Source: Paracoccaceae bacterium Fryx2
Lineage (GTDB): Bacteria > Pseudomonadota > Alphaproteobacteria > Rhodobacterales > Rhodobacteraceae
Length of the DNA: 64,000 bases
Assembly: GCA_032334235.1 (NCBI GenBank)
Contig: JAVSGI010000003.1
Span: 682,001-746,000 of the forward strand
Direction: 5' to 3'
The position numbers and the translations under genes are program-made. Shown here piece after piece: positions 1 through 9,194 of this stretch. The notes beneath the pieces were generated by a model. That model worked only from the letters and a program-made list of their open reading frames with translations. It was not told where the DNA came from and made no database searches. The stretch's first letter is position 1. The number at the start of each line of letters is the position of its first letter.

Positions 1-160
1 CGGCCTCGCCCAGCCCGCGCAGGCAGACCGCCATGGCGAAGGCCCCGGCCTGCGCATCGGTCACCGCACCCGAGGCCAGCCCCTGCGCGAACCAACCCAG
101 TTCATCGGCATCGGGCGGCGTGCCGTCGCGCAGTCTGACGATGATGCTGCGGGCATCCAT
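1..160 (-). CDS. deoA: Thymidine phosphorylase, N-terminal part (cut by window edge)
   Basis: The first 53 codons of a pyrimidine-nucleoside phosphorylase, which splits thymidine into thymine and deoxyribose-1-phosphate in the cytoplasm. The visible N-terminus reads MDARSIIVRLRDGTPPDADE and then an Ala/Gly-rich helical stretch (ELGWFAQGL, AFAMAVCLRG), typical of the small alpha domain of this family. The ATG abuts the stop codon of cdd, so the two are almost certainly co-transcribed for pyrimidine salvage. The rest of the gene lies outside the window, so catalytic residues cannot be checked. AMP phosphorylase-like relatives are possible but less likely next to cdd. Confidence 0.7.
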   Translation of the reverse strand, partial: MDARSIIVRLRDGTPPDADELGWFAQGLASGAVTDAQAGAFAMAVCLRGLGEA

Positions 161-553
161 CTACGCGCGATCCATGTGCGCGGCGGTGAACACGCCGGGC
201 AGCAGGTCGGCCACGGTGGTCTGGCGGGTCTTGCCGTCGGTGGTGCAGAGGGTGACGACCACGCCGGGGGCGGCAAACTCGGCCAGCTTCTGGCGGCAGC
301 CGCCGCAGGGCGGCACCGGGTCGGGGCTGTCGGCGATCACCAGCACCTCGGCGATGCGGCTGTCGCCCGCGGCGATCATCGCGGCAATCGCCCCGGCCTC
401 GGCGCAGGTGCCTTCGGGATAGGCCACGTTCTCCACGTTGCAACCGGCATGGACCGCCCCCGAGGTCGCCCGGATCGCCGCCCCGACCTTGAAGCGCGAA
501 TAGGGCGCATAGGCGTTTTCGCGCACGGCGGTGGCGGTTTTCAGAAGGGACAT
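161..553 (-). CDS. cdd: Cytidine deaminase
   Basis: Deaminates cytidine and deoxycytidine to uridine and deoxyuridine in pyrimidine salvage. The 130-aa length fits the homotetrameric class. The zinc site is visible as CNVENVAYPEGTCAEAGAI (substrate Glu in NVEN, catalytic CAEAGA, the usual HAE replaced by CAE as in tetrameric enzymes) and the later PPCGGCRQ motif. The ATG at 553 (MSLLKTATAVRENAYAPYS) is preferred over an upstream start because family members begin just before this point. It is directly followed by deoA. A perfect palindrome at 574-587 lies just upstream and may regulate this operon. Confidence 0.93.
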   Translation of the reverse strand: MSLLKTATAVRENAYAPYSRFKVGAAIRATSGAVHAGCNVENVAYPEGTCAEAGAIAAMIAAGDSRIAEVLVIADSPDPVPPCGGCRQKLAEFAAPGVVVTLCTTDGKTRQTTVADLLPGVFTAAHMDRA

Positions 554-573
554 GCGGGGCCTCCGGGCGATCC

Positions 574-587
574 TGACCAATTGGTCA
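574..587. promoter_or_regulatory. 14-bp perfect palindrome upstream of cdd
   Basis: TGACCAATTGGTCA reads identically on both strands and sits 21 bp before the cdd start codon. That is where a repressor would block transcription of cdd-deoA. The TGGTC/GACCA half-sites resemble GntR-type operators in general form. No regulator gene is adjacent, so the binding protein is unknown. Confidence 0.45.
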
Positions 588-661
588 CGAGTGTGCTGCG
601 CGGTCGGGCGGGATGCAAGCGGGGTTTGGCGCGGGCCCCGGCGCCGGTCACGCGGCCGGCG

Positions 662-726
662 CCGGGGCGGGGGCTGTCTGCCCCCGCCCCGGACCCCACC
701 CCCGAGGGTATTTGGACCAATGAGAA
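662..726. repeat. Extragenic hairpin plus TATTTGGRCCAA element
   Basis: A 13-bp perfect stem (662-674 with 680-692, loop TGTCT) is followed by CCCCCGAGGGTATTTGGACC and AATGAGAAG. The same core, TATTTGGRCCAA followed by ATGA, recurs in the opposite orientation at 10566-10593. It lies between two divergent gene starts, so it is not a simple terminator. It looks like a dispersed extragenic repeat of the kind common between rhodobacterial genes. The 554-854 gap holds only this repeat, the palindrome at 574-587 and a GGGAGG ribosome-binding site before maeB. Confidence 0.5.
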
Positions 727-854
727 GGGGTCAGGGCAGACGGGTCGCGAAACGGGCGGGAAGGGAACGGTCCGCAGAGGCGACGCGGCATCATGCGGGG
801 CCTTGCGGCGGCCGCCACATGGTTTGATATTGACCCGGATTGCGGGAGGGCGGA

Positions 855-3134
855 ATGGACGAGGCTCGGCACGACACGACGCGGCAGGCGGCGCTGGACT
901 ATCACGAATTTCCCAAGCCGGGGAAGCTCGAGATCCGCGCCACCAAGCCGCTGGCCAATGGCCGCGACCTGAGCCGCGCCTACAGTCCCGGCGTGGCCGA
1001 GGCCTGCCTCGAGATCAAGGCCGACCCCGGCACCGCCAGCCGCTACACCGGGCGCGGCAACATGGTCGGCGTGGTGACCAACGGCACCGCCGTGCTGGGC
1101 CTGGGCAACATCGGCCCGCTGGCATCGAAGCCGGTGATGGAGGGCAAGGCGGTCCTGTTCAAGAAGTTCGCCAACATCGACTGTTTCGACATCGAGTTGA
1201 ACGAGCCCGACCCCTACCGGCTGGCCGACATCGTCTGCGCGCTGGAGCCGACCTTCGGGGCGATCAACCTCGAGGACATCAAGGCGCCCGACTGTTTCAT
1301 CGTCGAGGCGCTGTGCCGCGAGCGGATGAAGATTCCGGTGTTCCACGACGACCAGCACGGCACGGCGATCGTGGTGGGCGCGGCGGCGACCAATGCGCTG
1401 CACGTCGCGGGCAAGCGGTTCGAGGACATCCGCATCGTTTCCACCGGCGGCGGGGCGGCGGGAATCGCCTGCCTGAACATGCTGGTGAAGCTGGGCGTGC
1501 GGCGCGAGAACATCTGGCTCTGCGACATTCACGGTCTGGTCTACCAGGGCCGGACGGAAGACATGAACCCGCAGAAGGCGGCCTATGCGCAGGCCTCCGA
1601 CAAGCGCCACCTGACCGAGGTGATCGACGGGGCGGACCTGTTTCTCGGCCTCTCCGGCCCCGGCGTGCTGACGCCGGAAATGGTGTCGCGCATGGCGCCG
1701 CGCCCCATCGTCTTTGCCCTGGCCAACCCGACGCCCGAAATCACCCCCGACGAGGTGCGCTCGGTTGCCCCCGATGCGATCATCGCCACCGGGCGGTCCG
1801 ATTTTCCCAACCAGGTCAACAACGTCCTCTGCTTCCCGTTCATCTTCCGCGGGGCGCTGGATGTGGGCGCGACCATGATCAACGACGCGATGCAGATCGC
1901 CTGCATCGACGGCATCGCGGCGCTGGCCCGCGCCACCACCAGCGCCGAGGCCGCCGCCGCCTACAAGGGCGAACAGCTGACCTTCGGTGCCGACTACCTG
2001 ATTCCGAAACCCTTCGATCCGCGGCTGATCGGCGTCGTGGCCTCGGCCGTGGCCAGGGCCGCGATGGAAACCGGCGTCGCCACCCGGCCGATTGCCGACC
2101 TCGATGCCTACCGGCTGAAGCTCAACGGGTCGGTGTTCAAGTCGGCGCTGATCATGCGTCCGGTGTTCGAGGCCGCCCGCCACTCGACCCGCCGCATCGT
2201 CTTTGCCGAAGGCGAGGACGAGCGCGTGCTGCGCGCCACCAACGCCATGCTGGAGGAAACGACCGACAACCCGATCCTGATCGGCCGCCCCGAGGTCATC
2301 GCGCACCGCTGCGAACGCGCGGGCCTGCCGATCCGGCCCGACCGCGATTTCGAGATCGTGAACCCCGAAAGCGACCACCGCTACCGCGACTACTGGGGCA
2401 GCTATCACGACCTGATGGCGCGGCGCGGCGTGACGCCCGACATCGCGCGGGCGGTGATGCGGACCAACACCACCGCCATCGCCGCCGTAGCCGTGCATCG
2501 CGGCGACGCCGACAGCATGATCTGCGGCACCTTCGGGCAATACCTTTGGCACCTGAACTACATCCGCCAGATTCTCGCCCGCGGCGGCCTGCATCCGCAG
2601 GGCGCGCTTTCGCTGATGATCCAGGAAGACGGGCCGCTGTTCGTGGCCGACACCCAGGTGAACGCCGTGCCCACCCCCGAACAGGTCGCGACCACGGTGA
2701 TCGGCGCCGCCCGCCACGCCCGCCGCTTCGGCGTGACGCCGAACGTGGCGCTGTGCTCGCATTCCAACTTCGGCAACCTCGACACCGACTCGGGCCGCCG
2801 GATGCGCGCCGCAATGGAGATTCTCGACGACCGCGAGCCGGATTTCTGCTTCGAGGGCGAAATGTCGATCGACGCGGCGCTCGACCCCGAGCTGCGCGCC
2901 CGCGTCTTTCCGCTGTCGCGGATGCAGGGGGCGGCGAACATTCTGGTCTTCGCCTATACCGATGCCGCCAACACCGCGCGCAACATGCTGCGCTACAAGG
3001 CCGACGGGCTTGAGGTCGGGCCGATCCTGATGGGCATGGGCAACCGCGCCCATATCGTGACGCCTTCGATCACGGCGCGCGGCTTGCTGAACATCTCGGC
3101 GCTGGCGGGCACGCCGGTCGGGGTCTACGGCTGA
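855..3134 (+). CDS. maeB: NADP-dependent malic enzyme with phosphotransacetylase-like C-terminal domain
   Basis: Oxidatively decarboxylates malate to pyruvate with production of NADPH, linking the TCA cycle to acetyl-CoA supply. The 759-aa length is that of the MaeB fusion type. Residues ~1-420 hold the malic domain ([17 protein letters not shown] Tyr-Ser-Pro-Gly motif, [20 protein letters not shown] and [11 protein letters not shown] metal and substrate motifs) and the NAD(P)-binding segment ([13 protein letters not shown]). Residues ~430-759 resemble phosphate acetyltransferase ([14 protein letters not shown] at the start, [11 protein letters not shown] and [14 protein letters not shown] later) and in this family act as an acetyl-CoA-sensing regulatory domain. 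The ATG at 855 follows a GGGAGGG site; a TTG at 840 is possible but less good. Confidence 0.95.
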   Translation: MDEARHDTTRQAALDYHEFPKPGKLEIRATKPLANGRDLSRAYSPGVAEACLEIKADPGTASRYTGRGNMVGVVTNGTAVLGLGNIGPLASKPVMEGKAVLFKKFANIDCFDIELNEPDPYRLADIVCALEPTFGAINLEDIKAPDCFIVEALCRERMKIPVFHDDQHGTAIVVGAAATNALHVAGKRFEDIRIVSTGGGAAGIACLNMLVKLGVRRENIWLCDIHGLVYQGRTEDMNPQKAAYAQASDKRHLTEVIDGADLFLGLSGPGVLTPEMVSRMAPRPIVFALANPTPEITPDEVRSVAPDAIIATGRSDFPNQVNNVLCFPFIFRGALDVGATMINDAMQIACIDGIAALARATTSAEAAAAYKGEQLTFGADYLIPKPFDPRLIGVVASAVARAAMETGVATRPIADLDAYRLKLNGSVFKSALIMRPVFEAARHSTRRIVFAEGEDERVLRATNAMLEETTDNPILIGRPEVIAHRCERAGLPIRPDRDFEIVNPESDHRYRDYWGSYHDLMARRGVTPDIARAVMRTNTTAIAAVAVHRGDADSMICGTFGQYLWHLNYIRQILARGGLHPQGALSLMIQEDGPLFVADTQVNAVPTPEQVATTVIGAARHARRFGVTPNVALCSHSNFGNLDTDSGRRMRAAMEILDDREPDFCFEGEMSIDAALDPELRARVFPLSRMQGAANILVFAYTDAANTARNMLRYKADGLEVGPILMGMGNRAHIVTPSITARGLLNISALAGTPVGVYG

Positions 3135-3284
3135 GACTCCGGGCACGGTCACGCCGGGGCCGCTGTTGCTTCCCTGTGATGTTTCCGCTATGCAACCGCC
3201 AGTGCAACTCCGTGCCCGGCATCCGTGCGGGGTGACCGGCAGGCAACACCCGGGCAGGCTCATCGGTTCGCGCCGTTGCCGCCC

Positions 3285-3887
3285 ATGTTGCCGCAACAGG
3301 ATCATCCATTGCAGCGTTCTGATCTGCCTTCCGGTCATCTGACCGACACCGTTTCCCCCTTGTGGGCTTTCCTTCGGCGTTCGGGCGAGGATGGCCCGGT
3401 CGAGGTTCTTGGTGCGGTGGCGCTGGCCGTTGCCGCCGTGGCATGGCTGATGATGTCGCTCAGAAGCGCCAGGGTCAGGCCAGACCATGCGGCGACCTAT
3501 CTTTCCTTCGGACTGGTCGTCGCCGCCGGTGCCCTGGCCGGCTTCTGCCGTGAGCTTTCGTGGGGCGGGATCTTCGGCTGGTCGGTCGATTCCGTGGCGC
3601 AGGCCAAGGTCTTGTCAGCCTGGGTCGTCGGCGCCCTGGTGCTCGTCGCCCTGGTCACCTGGGTGAAGCGCGAGGGGGACAAGACAGCCGGGCTGCGCGC
3701 GGTCTTCGGGGCCGATTTCCGGTTGATCCTGCTGGCCCTGGGCATTTTCGCCATGGCGACCCTGGCGGAAAAGCACCTGCTTCCGGTGCCGAACGCGCAG
3801 CTTCTGGAGGAGGTTCTCGAACTGCTGGCCTATGGAACACTGGCTGCCGCCGCCCTGAGAATCCGGGCAGAACGAAGGGCTGTCTGA
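3285..3887 (+). CDS. Uncharacterised multi-pass membrane protein
   Basis: A 200-aa protein with about five hydrophobic segments (VEVLGAVALAVAAVAWLMMS; YLSFGLVVAAGALAGF; LSAWVVGALVLVALVTWV; FRLILLALGIFAMATL; ELLAYGTLAAAALRI). The RELSWGGIFGW stretch and the later EEVLELLAYG resemble an uncharacterised bacterial family in which an E-ELSWGQRIFG-type motif precedes an EE-LE segment; this is a recollection, not a search. The start is uncertain: ATG 3285 is used here, but GTG/TTG starts nearby would lengthen or shorten the N-terminus. It stands alone between maeB and prpE, and its function is unknown. Confidence 0.6.
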   Translation: MLPQQDHPLQRSDLPSGHLTDTVSPLWAFLRRSGEDGPVEVLGAVALAVAAVAWLMMSLRSARVRPDHAATYLSFGLVVAAGALAGFCRELSWGGIFGWSVDSVAQAKVLSAWVVGALVLVALVTWVKREGDKTAGLRAVFGADFRLILLALGIFAMATLAEKHLLPVPNAQLLEEVLELLAYGTLAAAALRIRAERRAV

Positions 3888-4041
3888 CACCGCTCGAACC
3901 GCCCTGCACCTGCCGCGCCCCGGTCGGCGCAGATCAGCCGCGACCAACCGCCGCAGGCCTGCGGCAAAACACCCACGCAACAATCTTGTGTAAATGCCTT
4001 CCCCGGCGTAACACGACGTAACGTGACCGGGGAGGTATACA

Positions 4042-5934
4042 TTGGCATACGCAAAGATCTACGCAGGCTGGAAAGCCGATCCCGAAACCTTCTGGATGCA
4101 GGCCGCCGAAGGCATCGACTGGGTGGAGCGTCCGACGCGCGCGCTCAACGACGAAAAGGCGCCGCTCTACGAATGGTTCAAGGATGCAAAGGTCAACGCC
4201 TGCTGGAACGCGGTTGACCGGCATGTGCTGGCCGGGCGCGGCAAGCAGATCGCGATCAAGCATGTCAGCCCGATCACCCATTCGACCAAGGGCATCACCT
4301 ACGCCGAATTGCAGACCCGCGTGGCGAGCCTGGCCGGTGCGCTGCGCGCGAAGGGCGTCGAAAAGGGCGACCGCGTCATCATCTACATGCCGATGGTCCC
4401 CGAGGCGCTCGAGGCGATGCTGGCCTGCGCCCGGATCGGCGCCATCCATTCCGTGGTGTTCGGCGGCTTTGCCGCGCACGAACTGGCGGTGCGGATCGAC
4501 GACTGCACGCCCAAATGCATCATCGCCGCCTCCTGCGGGCTCGAACCCGGCCGGGTGGTGCATTACAAGCCCCTGCTCGACAAGGCGATCGAAGAGGCGG
4601 CGCACAAGCCCGACTTCTGCGTGATCTTCCAGCGCGAGCAAGAGGTTGCCAAGCTGATCGAGGGCCGCGACGTGGCGTGGCTGACGTTCCAGTATGGGGT
4701 AGAGCCTGCCGAATGCGTGCCGGTCGAGGGCGACCACCCGGCCTACATCCTCTACACCTCGGGCACCACCGGCCAGCCCAAGGGCGTGGTGCGCCCGACC
4801 GCGGGCCATCTGGTGGCGCTGAACTGGACGATGAAGGCGATCTACGATGTCGATCCGGGCGACGTGTTCTGGGCCGCCTCGGACGTGGGCTGGGTCGTGG
4901 GGCACAGCTACATCTGCTACGGCCCGCTGCTGGCCGGGGCCACCACCATCGTCTATGAAGGCAAGCCGGTCGGCACCCCCGACGCCGGCGCCTTCTGGCG
5001 CGTGGTGCAGAACCAGCGCGTCAAGGTGCTGTTCACCGCCCCCACCGCGCTCCGCGCCATCAAGCGCGAGGACAGCGAGGGCAAGCTGATCGAAGACTAC
5101 AACCTGCGCTCGCTGAAGACCCTGTTCCTTGCGGGCGAGCGTGCCGACCCCGACACGATCCACTGGGCCCAGCGCCACCTGAACGTGCCGGTGATCGACC
5201 ACTGGTGGCAGACCGAAACCGGCTGGGCCATCGCCGCCAACCCGATGGGAATCGAGCCGCTGCCGGTCAAGATCGGCAGCCCCTCGGTCGCCATGCCGGG
5301 ATACGACGTGCAGGTGCTCGATGAAGGCGGCCACCCGGTATCGCCCGGCACCCTTGGCGCGATTGCCGTCAAGCTGCCCCTGCCCCCCGGCACCCTGCCG
5401 ACGCTGTGGAACGCCGAGGATCGTTTCGTCAAAAGCTACCTCACCCATTTCCCCGGCTATTACGAGACCGGCGACGCGGGCTATGTCGATGCCGACGGCT
5501 ACCTCTACATCATGGCGCGCACCGATGACGTGATCAACGTCGCCGGTCACCGCCTGTCCACCGGCGCGATGGAAGAGGTGCTGGCGGGCCACCCCGACGT
5601 GGCCGAATGCGCGGTGATCGGTGTTGCCGACGCGCTGAAGGGCCAGTCGCCGCTGGGGTTCCTCTGCCTGAACCGCGGCTCGAACCGCGAACCGGCCGAG
5701 GTCATCAAGGAATGCGTCGCCCTGATGCGCGACCGGATCGGCCCTGTGGCCGACTTCAAGCGCGCCTGCATCGTGGACCGCCTGCCCAAGACCCGGTCGG
5801 GCAAGATCCTGCGCGGCACCATGGTCAAGATCGCGGATTCCCAGCCGTTCAAGGCCCCTGCCACCATCGACGACCCGGCGATCCTCGACGAGATCCGGGC
5901 GGCGCTGCAGGCACTGGGGCTGGCAAAGGCATAG
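4042..5934 (+). CDS. prpE: Propionyl-CoA synthetase
   Basis: An adenylate-forming enzyme that activates propionate (and acetate less well) with ATP and CoA. The 630-aa length is that of PrpE/Acs. Visible motifs are the P-loop YTSGTTGQPKGVVR, WWQTETGW, YETGDAGYVDADGYLYIMAR, and the C-terminal RTRSGKILR-type hinge and lysine (KTRSGKILRGTM), which carries the catalytic, acetylatable Lys. The PrpE-like GFAAHELAVRIDDC segment and the V-GWVVGHSY stretch favour propionyl- over acetyl-CoA synthetase. The start is TTG 4042, preceded at good spacing by GGGGAGG. It is monocistronic. Confidence 0.9.
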   Translation: MAYAKIYAGWKADPETFWMQAAEGIDWVERPTRALNDEKAPLYEWFKDAKVNACWNAVDRHVLAGRGKQIAIKHVSPITHSTKGITYAELQTRVASLAGALRAKGVEKGDRVIIYMPMVPEALEAMLACARIGAIHSVVFGGFAAHELAVRIDDCTPKCIIAASCGLEPGRVVHYKPLLDKAIEEAAHKPDFCVIFQREQEVAKLIEGRDVAWLTFQYGVEPAECVPVEGDHPAYILYTSGTTGQPKGVVRPTAGHLVALNWTMKAIYDVDPGDVFWAASDVGWVVGHSYICYGPLLAGATTIVYEGKPVGTPDAGAFWRVVQNQRVKVLFTAPTALRAIKREDSEGKLIEDYNLRSLKTLFLAGERADPDTIHWAQRHLNVPVIDHWWQTETGWAIAANPMGIEPLPVKIGSPSVAMPGYDVQVLDEGGHPVSPGTLGAIAVKLPLPPGTLPTLWNAEDRFVKSYLTHFPGYYETGDAGYVDADGYLYIMARTDDVINVAGHRLSTGAMEEVLAGHPDVAECAVIGVADALKGQSPLGFLCLNRGSNREPAEVIKECVALMRDRIGPVADFKRACIVDRLPKTRSGKILRGTMVKIADSQPFKAPATIDDPAILDEIRAALQALGLAKA

Positions 5935-6092
5935 GGCGCGCCCGCCCCGCATGACGTTGCGGCATTGGCCCGGGCCCCCCCGCCCAGGCCAATGCCTGCT
6001 GGACTTTGCCGCCCCCGCGGGTAACCTGCGGCAGTGATGATCGTCGTGCCCTACCCCGGTCAGCCGACCGACGCCGCCCCCGGGAGCACCGG

Positions 6093-7694
6093 ATGACCCC
6101 GAGCCGCCCAGCACCCGCCGACCCGCACTGGCAGCCCCCTGCCGGCCCCGTCCCGCCTGTGCCCGACCCGGGCACCCCGCGCGATGCGGCGGCGCTGGCG
6201 CTCCTGGGTCACGACCTGCGCGCCGCCCTGTCCGACGTGGTCGGCGGCCTGCGCCTGATCGCGCCCGAAAAGCTCGACGCCGCGACCCGCGGGCATCTTG
6301 ACCGGGTCCGGGCCGCGGGCGAGGTTCTGGCCCGCCTGCTGGAAGAGGGCCTTGCCGAGATGCTGGGCGACGGCGGCCGCACCGGCACGACACAGGCCAA
6401 CCTCCAGATCGCCCGCTTCCTGCGTGATGCCGAGGTGCGCTGGTCGGGCCGGGCGCGCGAAAAGGCGCTGGATTTCCGGCTGACCGTCGCCCCCGACGTG
6501 CCCGGCGTGGTGACCGCCGACCGGATCGGGCTGGAACGGGCGCTGTCGAACCTGCTGGCCAATGCGATCAACTACACCGACCGCGGCGCGGTGTGCTGCA
6601 CGGTCAGCCGCGCGCCCGACGGGCGGCACCTGTGCTTTGCCGTCACCGACAACGGCCCCGGCTTTTCCGATGCGGCGCTGGCGCAGCTGTTCCGCCTTGG
6701 CGGCCGCCCGACCGGCACCAACAGGCCCGGCACCGGCATGGGCCTGCACATCGCCAAGGAAATGGCCGACCGGATGCAGGGCCAGCTCAGGGTGCGCAAC
6801 CGCCCCGAAGGCGGGGCCGAGGTCACGCTGACCCTGCCGCTGCTGCCCGGCTGCGCAAGCCCTGACGAGGGCCCCGACGGCGCGCCCGACATCATGGCCC
6901 CCCTGCCCGACCTGTCGTCGGTCAAGATCCTGCTGGCCGAGGATTCGGTGACCAACCAGATCCTGATCAGCCGGATGCTGACCCGGATGGGCGCCGAGGT
7001 CGTGCTGGCCCATGACGGGATCGAGGCCCTGCAATGGCTGGAACGCGAGACCTTCGATCTGGCGCTGATCGACATCGAGATGCCGCACCTGTCGGGCATC
7101 GAGGTGATCCGCGCCCTGCGCGCCCTGTCCGGCCCGACCGGGCAGATGCCCGTGCTGGCCGTCACCTCCTATGTGCTGCGCGCCAACCGGGCCGCGATCC
7201 TTGCCGCCGGGGCCGACGGCGTGCTGGAAAAGCCGCTGGTCTGCCCCGCCATCCTTGGCCAGGCGATCGCGCAGGTGATCGGGCGCAACCTGCTTCCGCC
7301 CCAGTCCCGGCCGCCCGCCGCCACCGCCGATCACCTGCCGGTGATGGACGAACAGCGGCTTGACCGCCTGCTGGAGATCGCGGGCCACGACACCGGCCGC
7401 GAACTGGTGGACCGCCTGAACACCGACCTGCGCGATGTCGAACGGGCGCTGGTCCGGGGCTTCGCCGGCCCCGACTGGGACGCGCTGCGCGCCCAGACCC
7501 ATGTCCTGATCGCGCTGGCCGGCGCCGTGGGGGCGCTGCGGCTGCAACACCTGTCCGAAAGGCTCAACGCCATGGCCCACCAGCGCGACCCGACCGGGCT
7601 GGCGGCGCTGCGCCATGACCTGCTGGCCCTGCTGGACGCCCTGATACACTTCGTGGCCCGGAAGCGGGCTAAAGGGCCGGGTGACGTGCCATGA
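6093..7694 (+). CDS. Soluble hybrid histidine kinase (HisKA-HATPase-REC-Hpt)
   Basis: A 533-aa sensor kinase without signal peptide or membrane segments. In order: a Pro-rich N-terminus (~1-30), a dimerisation/phosphoacceptor helix with LLGHDLRAALS (His40), and an ATPase with N-box NLLANAINYTD, G1 VTDNGPGFSD and G2 GTGMGLHIAKEMADRMQG. Then comes a receiver with AEDS and phospho-acceptor Asp327 (IDIEMPHLSG), and a C-terminal Hpt-like domain with His470 in THVLIALAGAVGA. This layout supports a full His-Asp-His relay in one protein. It overlaps the next gene by 4 bp (ATGA), so the two are translationally coupled and the downstream sigma54 activator is the likely phosphate receiver. No sensory domain is visible; signal input is unknown. 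The ATG at 6093 was chosen because upstream residues are low-complexity. Confidence 0.88.
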   Translation: MTPSRPAPADPHWQPPAGPVPPVPDPGTPRDAAALALLGHDLRAALSDVVGGLRLIAPEKLDAATRGHLDRVRAAGEVLARLLEEGLAEMLGDGGRTGTTQANLQIARFLRDAEVRWSGRAREKALDFRLTVAPDVPGVVTADRIGLERALSNLLANAINYTDRGAVCCTVSRAPDGRHLCFAVTDNGPGFSDAALAQLFRLGGRPTGTNRPGTGMGLHIAKEMADRMQGQLRVRNRPEGGAEVTLTLPLLPGCASPDEGPDGAPDIMAPLPDLSSVKILLAEDSVTNQILISRMLTRMGAEVVLAHDGIEALQWLERETFDLALIDIEMPHLSGIEVIRALRALSGPTGQMPVLAVTSYVLRANRAAILAAGADGVLEKPLVCPAILGQAIAQVIGRNLLPPQSRPPAATADHLPVMDEQRLDRLLEIAGHDTGRELVDRLNTDLRDVERALVRGFAGPDWDALRAQTHVLIALAGAVGALRLQHLSERLNAMAHQRDPTGLAALRHDLLALLDALIHFVARKRAKGPGDVP

Positions 7695-9133
7695 CCACGC
7701 CGCCCCGCCGCACCACCCCGCCGCCGCCCGTGCTGCTGATCGAGGACACACCCTCGCTTCAGATGGTCTACCGCTCGGTCCTGACGGCGGCGGGGCACCG
7801 GGTGGCGGTTGCGGGCACCGCCGCCGAAGGGCTGGCCCTGTTCGTCGAGCTTGGCCCGCAGGTCGTGCTGCTCGACCTGGTGCTGCCCGACCGCGACGGG
7901 CTGGACCTGATGCGCGACATGCTGGACCGGCACGCCGAGGTCAACGTGATCGTCATCACCGCCAACGGCTCGATCAACAAGGCGGTCGAGGCGATGCGGG
8001 CAGGCGCGCACGAGTTTCTGGTCAAGCCTTTCGACGAACAGCGATTCCTCGGCGCCGTCGAGAACGCGGGCGCCCCGGCGGCCACGCATCGCCCCGCCCC
8101 GCGCAGGCCCGCGCCGCAACTGCCCGCGGCACCGCCGCCGCCGGGGCCCGAGCCCGCCTTCATCGGCTCGTCCGAACCGATGCAGCGCATCCAGGGCAAG
8201 ATCGCCTCGGTGGCGCGTTCAATGGCCACGGTGTTCATCACCGGCGAAAGCGGCACCGGCAAAGAACTCTGCGCGCTGGCGGTGCATGAAAACTCGGCCC
8301 GCGCCTCGGGGCCGTTCATCGCGCTGAACTGCGGCGCGATCCCGCAGGATCTGCTGGAATCCGAGGTGTTCGGCCATGTGAAAGGCTCGTTCACCGGGGC
8401 GATTTCCGACAAGCCGGGGGCGGCGGCGGCAGCCGATGGCGGCACGCTGTTTCTGGACGAGGTCTGCGAGATGGCCCCCGCCCTGCAGACCAAGCTGCTG
8501 CGGTTCCTCCAGACCTCGACGGTGCAGCCGGTCGGCACCACCCGGCCGCGCAAGGTCAACGTGCGGATCGTCTGCGCCACCAACCGCGACCCGCTCGATG
8601 CGGTGCGGCGCGGGCAGTTCCGCGAAGACCTGTATTACCGGCTTTACGTCGTGCCGATCCACATGCCCCCCCTGCGCGAACGGGGCGGCGACGTGATCGA
8701 GATTGCCGAGGCGGCCCTGCACCGCTTTGCCGCCGAAGAGGGCCGCCACTTCGACGGGCTGAGCGCCGAGGTCCGCGCCCAGTTCCGCAGCCTGCCCTGG
8801 CCGGGCAACGTGCGGCAGGTGCTGAACGTGATCCGCAATGTGGTGGTGCTGAACGAGGGCGGGCTCGTCACCCCCGACATGCTGCCGCCCGGTCTGGCCG
8901 GGCAAAGCCGGCCCGCCCCTGCACTGTCGGCCCCGCCCGGCGCCCCGTCCGACGGGCTGGCGCTGGAAGGGCTGATCGGGCGGACGCTGGCCGAGATCGA
9001 ACAGATGGTGATCGAGGAAACCCTCGCCCGGCAGGGCGGATCGGTGCCCAAGGCGGCGCGGGTGCTCGATGTGTCGCCCTCCACCCTCTACCGCAAGCTG
9101 GAAAGCTGGGGCAAGAGCGCGGGCAAGGGCTGA
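7691..9133 (+). CDS. Sigma54-dependent response regulator (NtrC/LuxO class)
   Basis: A 480-aa transcription activator. Residues ~13-130 form a receiver (IEDTPSLQM, phospho-acceptor Asp62 in LLDLVLPDRDG, Lys in FLVKPFDEQ). After a Pro/Ala-rich linker (~131-160) comes an AAA+ domain with Walker A GESGTGKE (from residue 185), the sigma54-contact loop as GSFTGA instead of the usual GAFTGA, Walker B GGTLFLDEV, and R-finger region YYRLYVVPIHMPPLRER. The C-terminal helix-turn-helix is the Fis-type VPKAARVLDVSPSTLYRKLES. It overlaps the hybrid kinase by 4 bp, so they form one two-component operon. Targets are unknown; no clear -24/-12 promoter is seen beside it. Confidence 0.92.
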   Translation: MTTPPRRTTPPPPVLLIEDTPSLQMVYRSVLTAAGHRVAVAGTAAEGLALFVELGPQVVLLDLVLPDRDGLDLMRDMLDRHAEVNVIVITANGSINKAVEAMRAGAHEFLVKPFDEQRFLGAVENAGAPAATHRPAPRRPAPQLPAAPPPPGPEPAFIGSSEPMQRIQGKIASVARSMATVFITGESGTGKELCALAVHENSARASGPFIALNCGAIPQDLLESEVFGHVKGSFTGAISDKPGAAAAADGGTLFLDEVCEMAPALQTKLLRFLQTSTVQPVGTTRPRKVNVRIVCATNRDPLDAVRRGQFREDLYYRLYVVPIHMPPLRERGGDVIEIAEAALHRFAAEEGRHFDGLSAEVRAQFRSLPWPGNVRQVLNVIRNVVVLNEGGLVTPDMLPPGLAGQSRPAPALSAPPGAPSDGLALEGLIGRTLAEIEQMVIEETLARQGGSVPKAARVLDVSPSTLYRKLESWGKSAGKG

Positions 9134-9194
9134 AATGCTTGACAAAGGGTTGATGCGCCCCGGAATGTCATTTCAAAACAGCATCTTGCCTGCA

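Noticed and set aside
176-3013. 945-aa plus-strand frame over cdd and maeB
   Set aside because: It runs antisense through cdd and out of frame through maeB, with Arg/Gly/Pro-rich composition; both real genes are clearly supported.
648-3488. 946-aa open frame on the minus strand opposite maeB
   Set aside because: It is a GC-skew shadow: composition is His/Gly/Arg/Val-rich with no recognisable domain, while maeB on the plus strand has clear motifs through the whole length.
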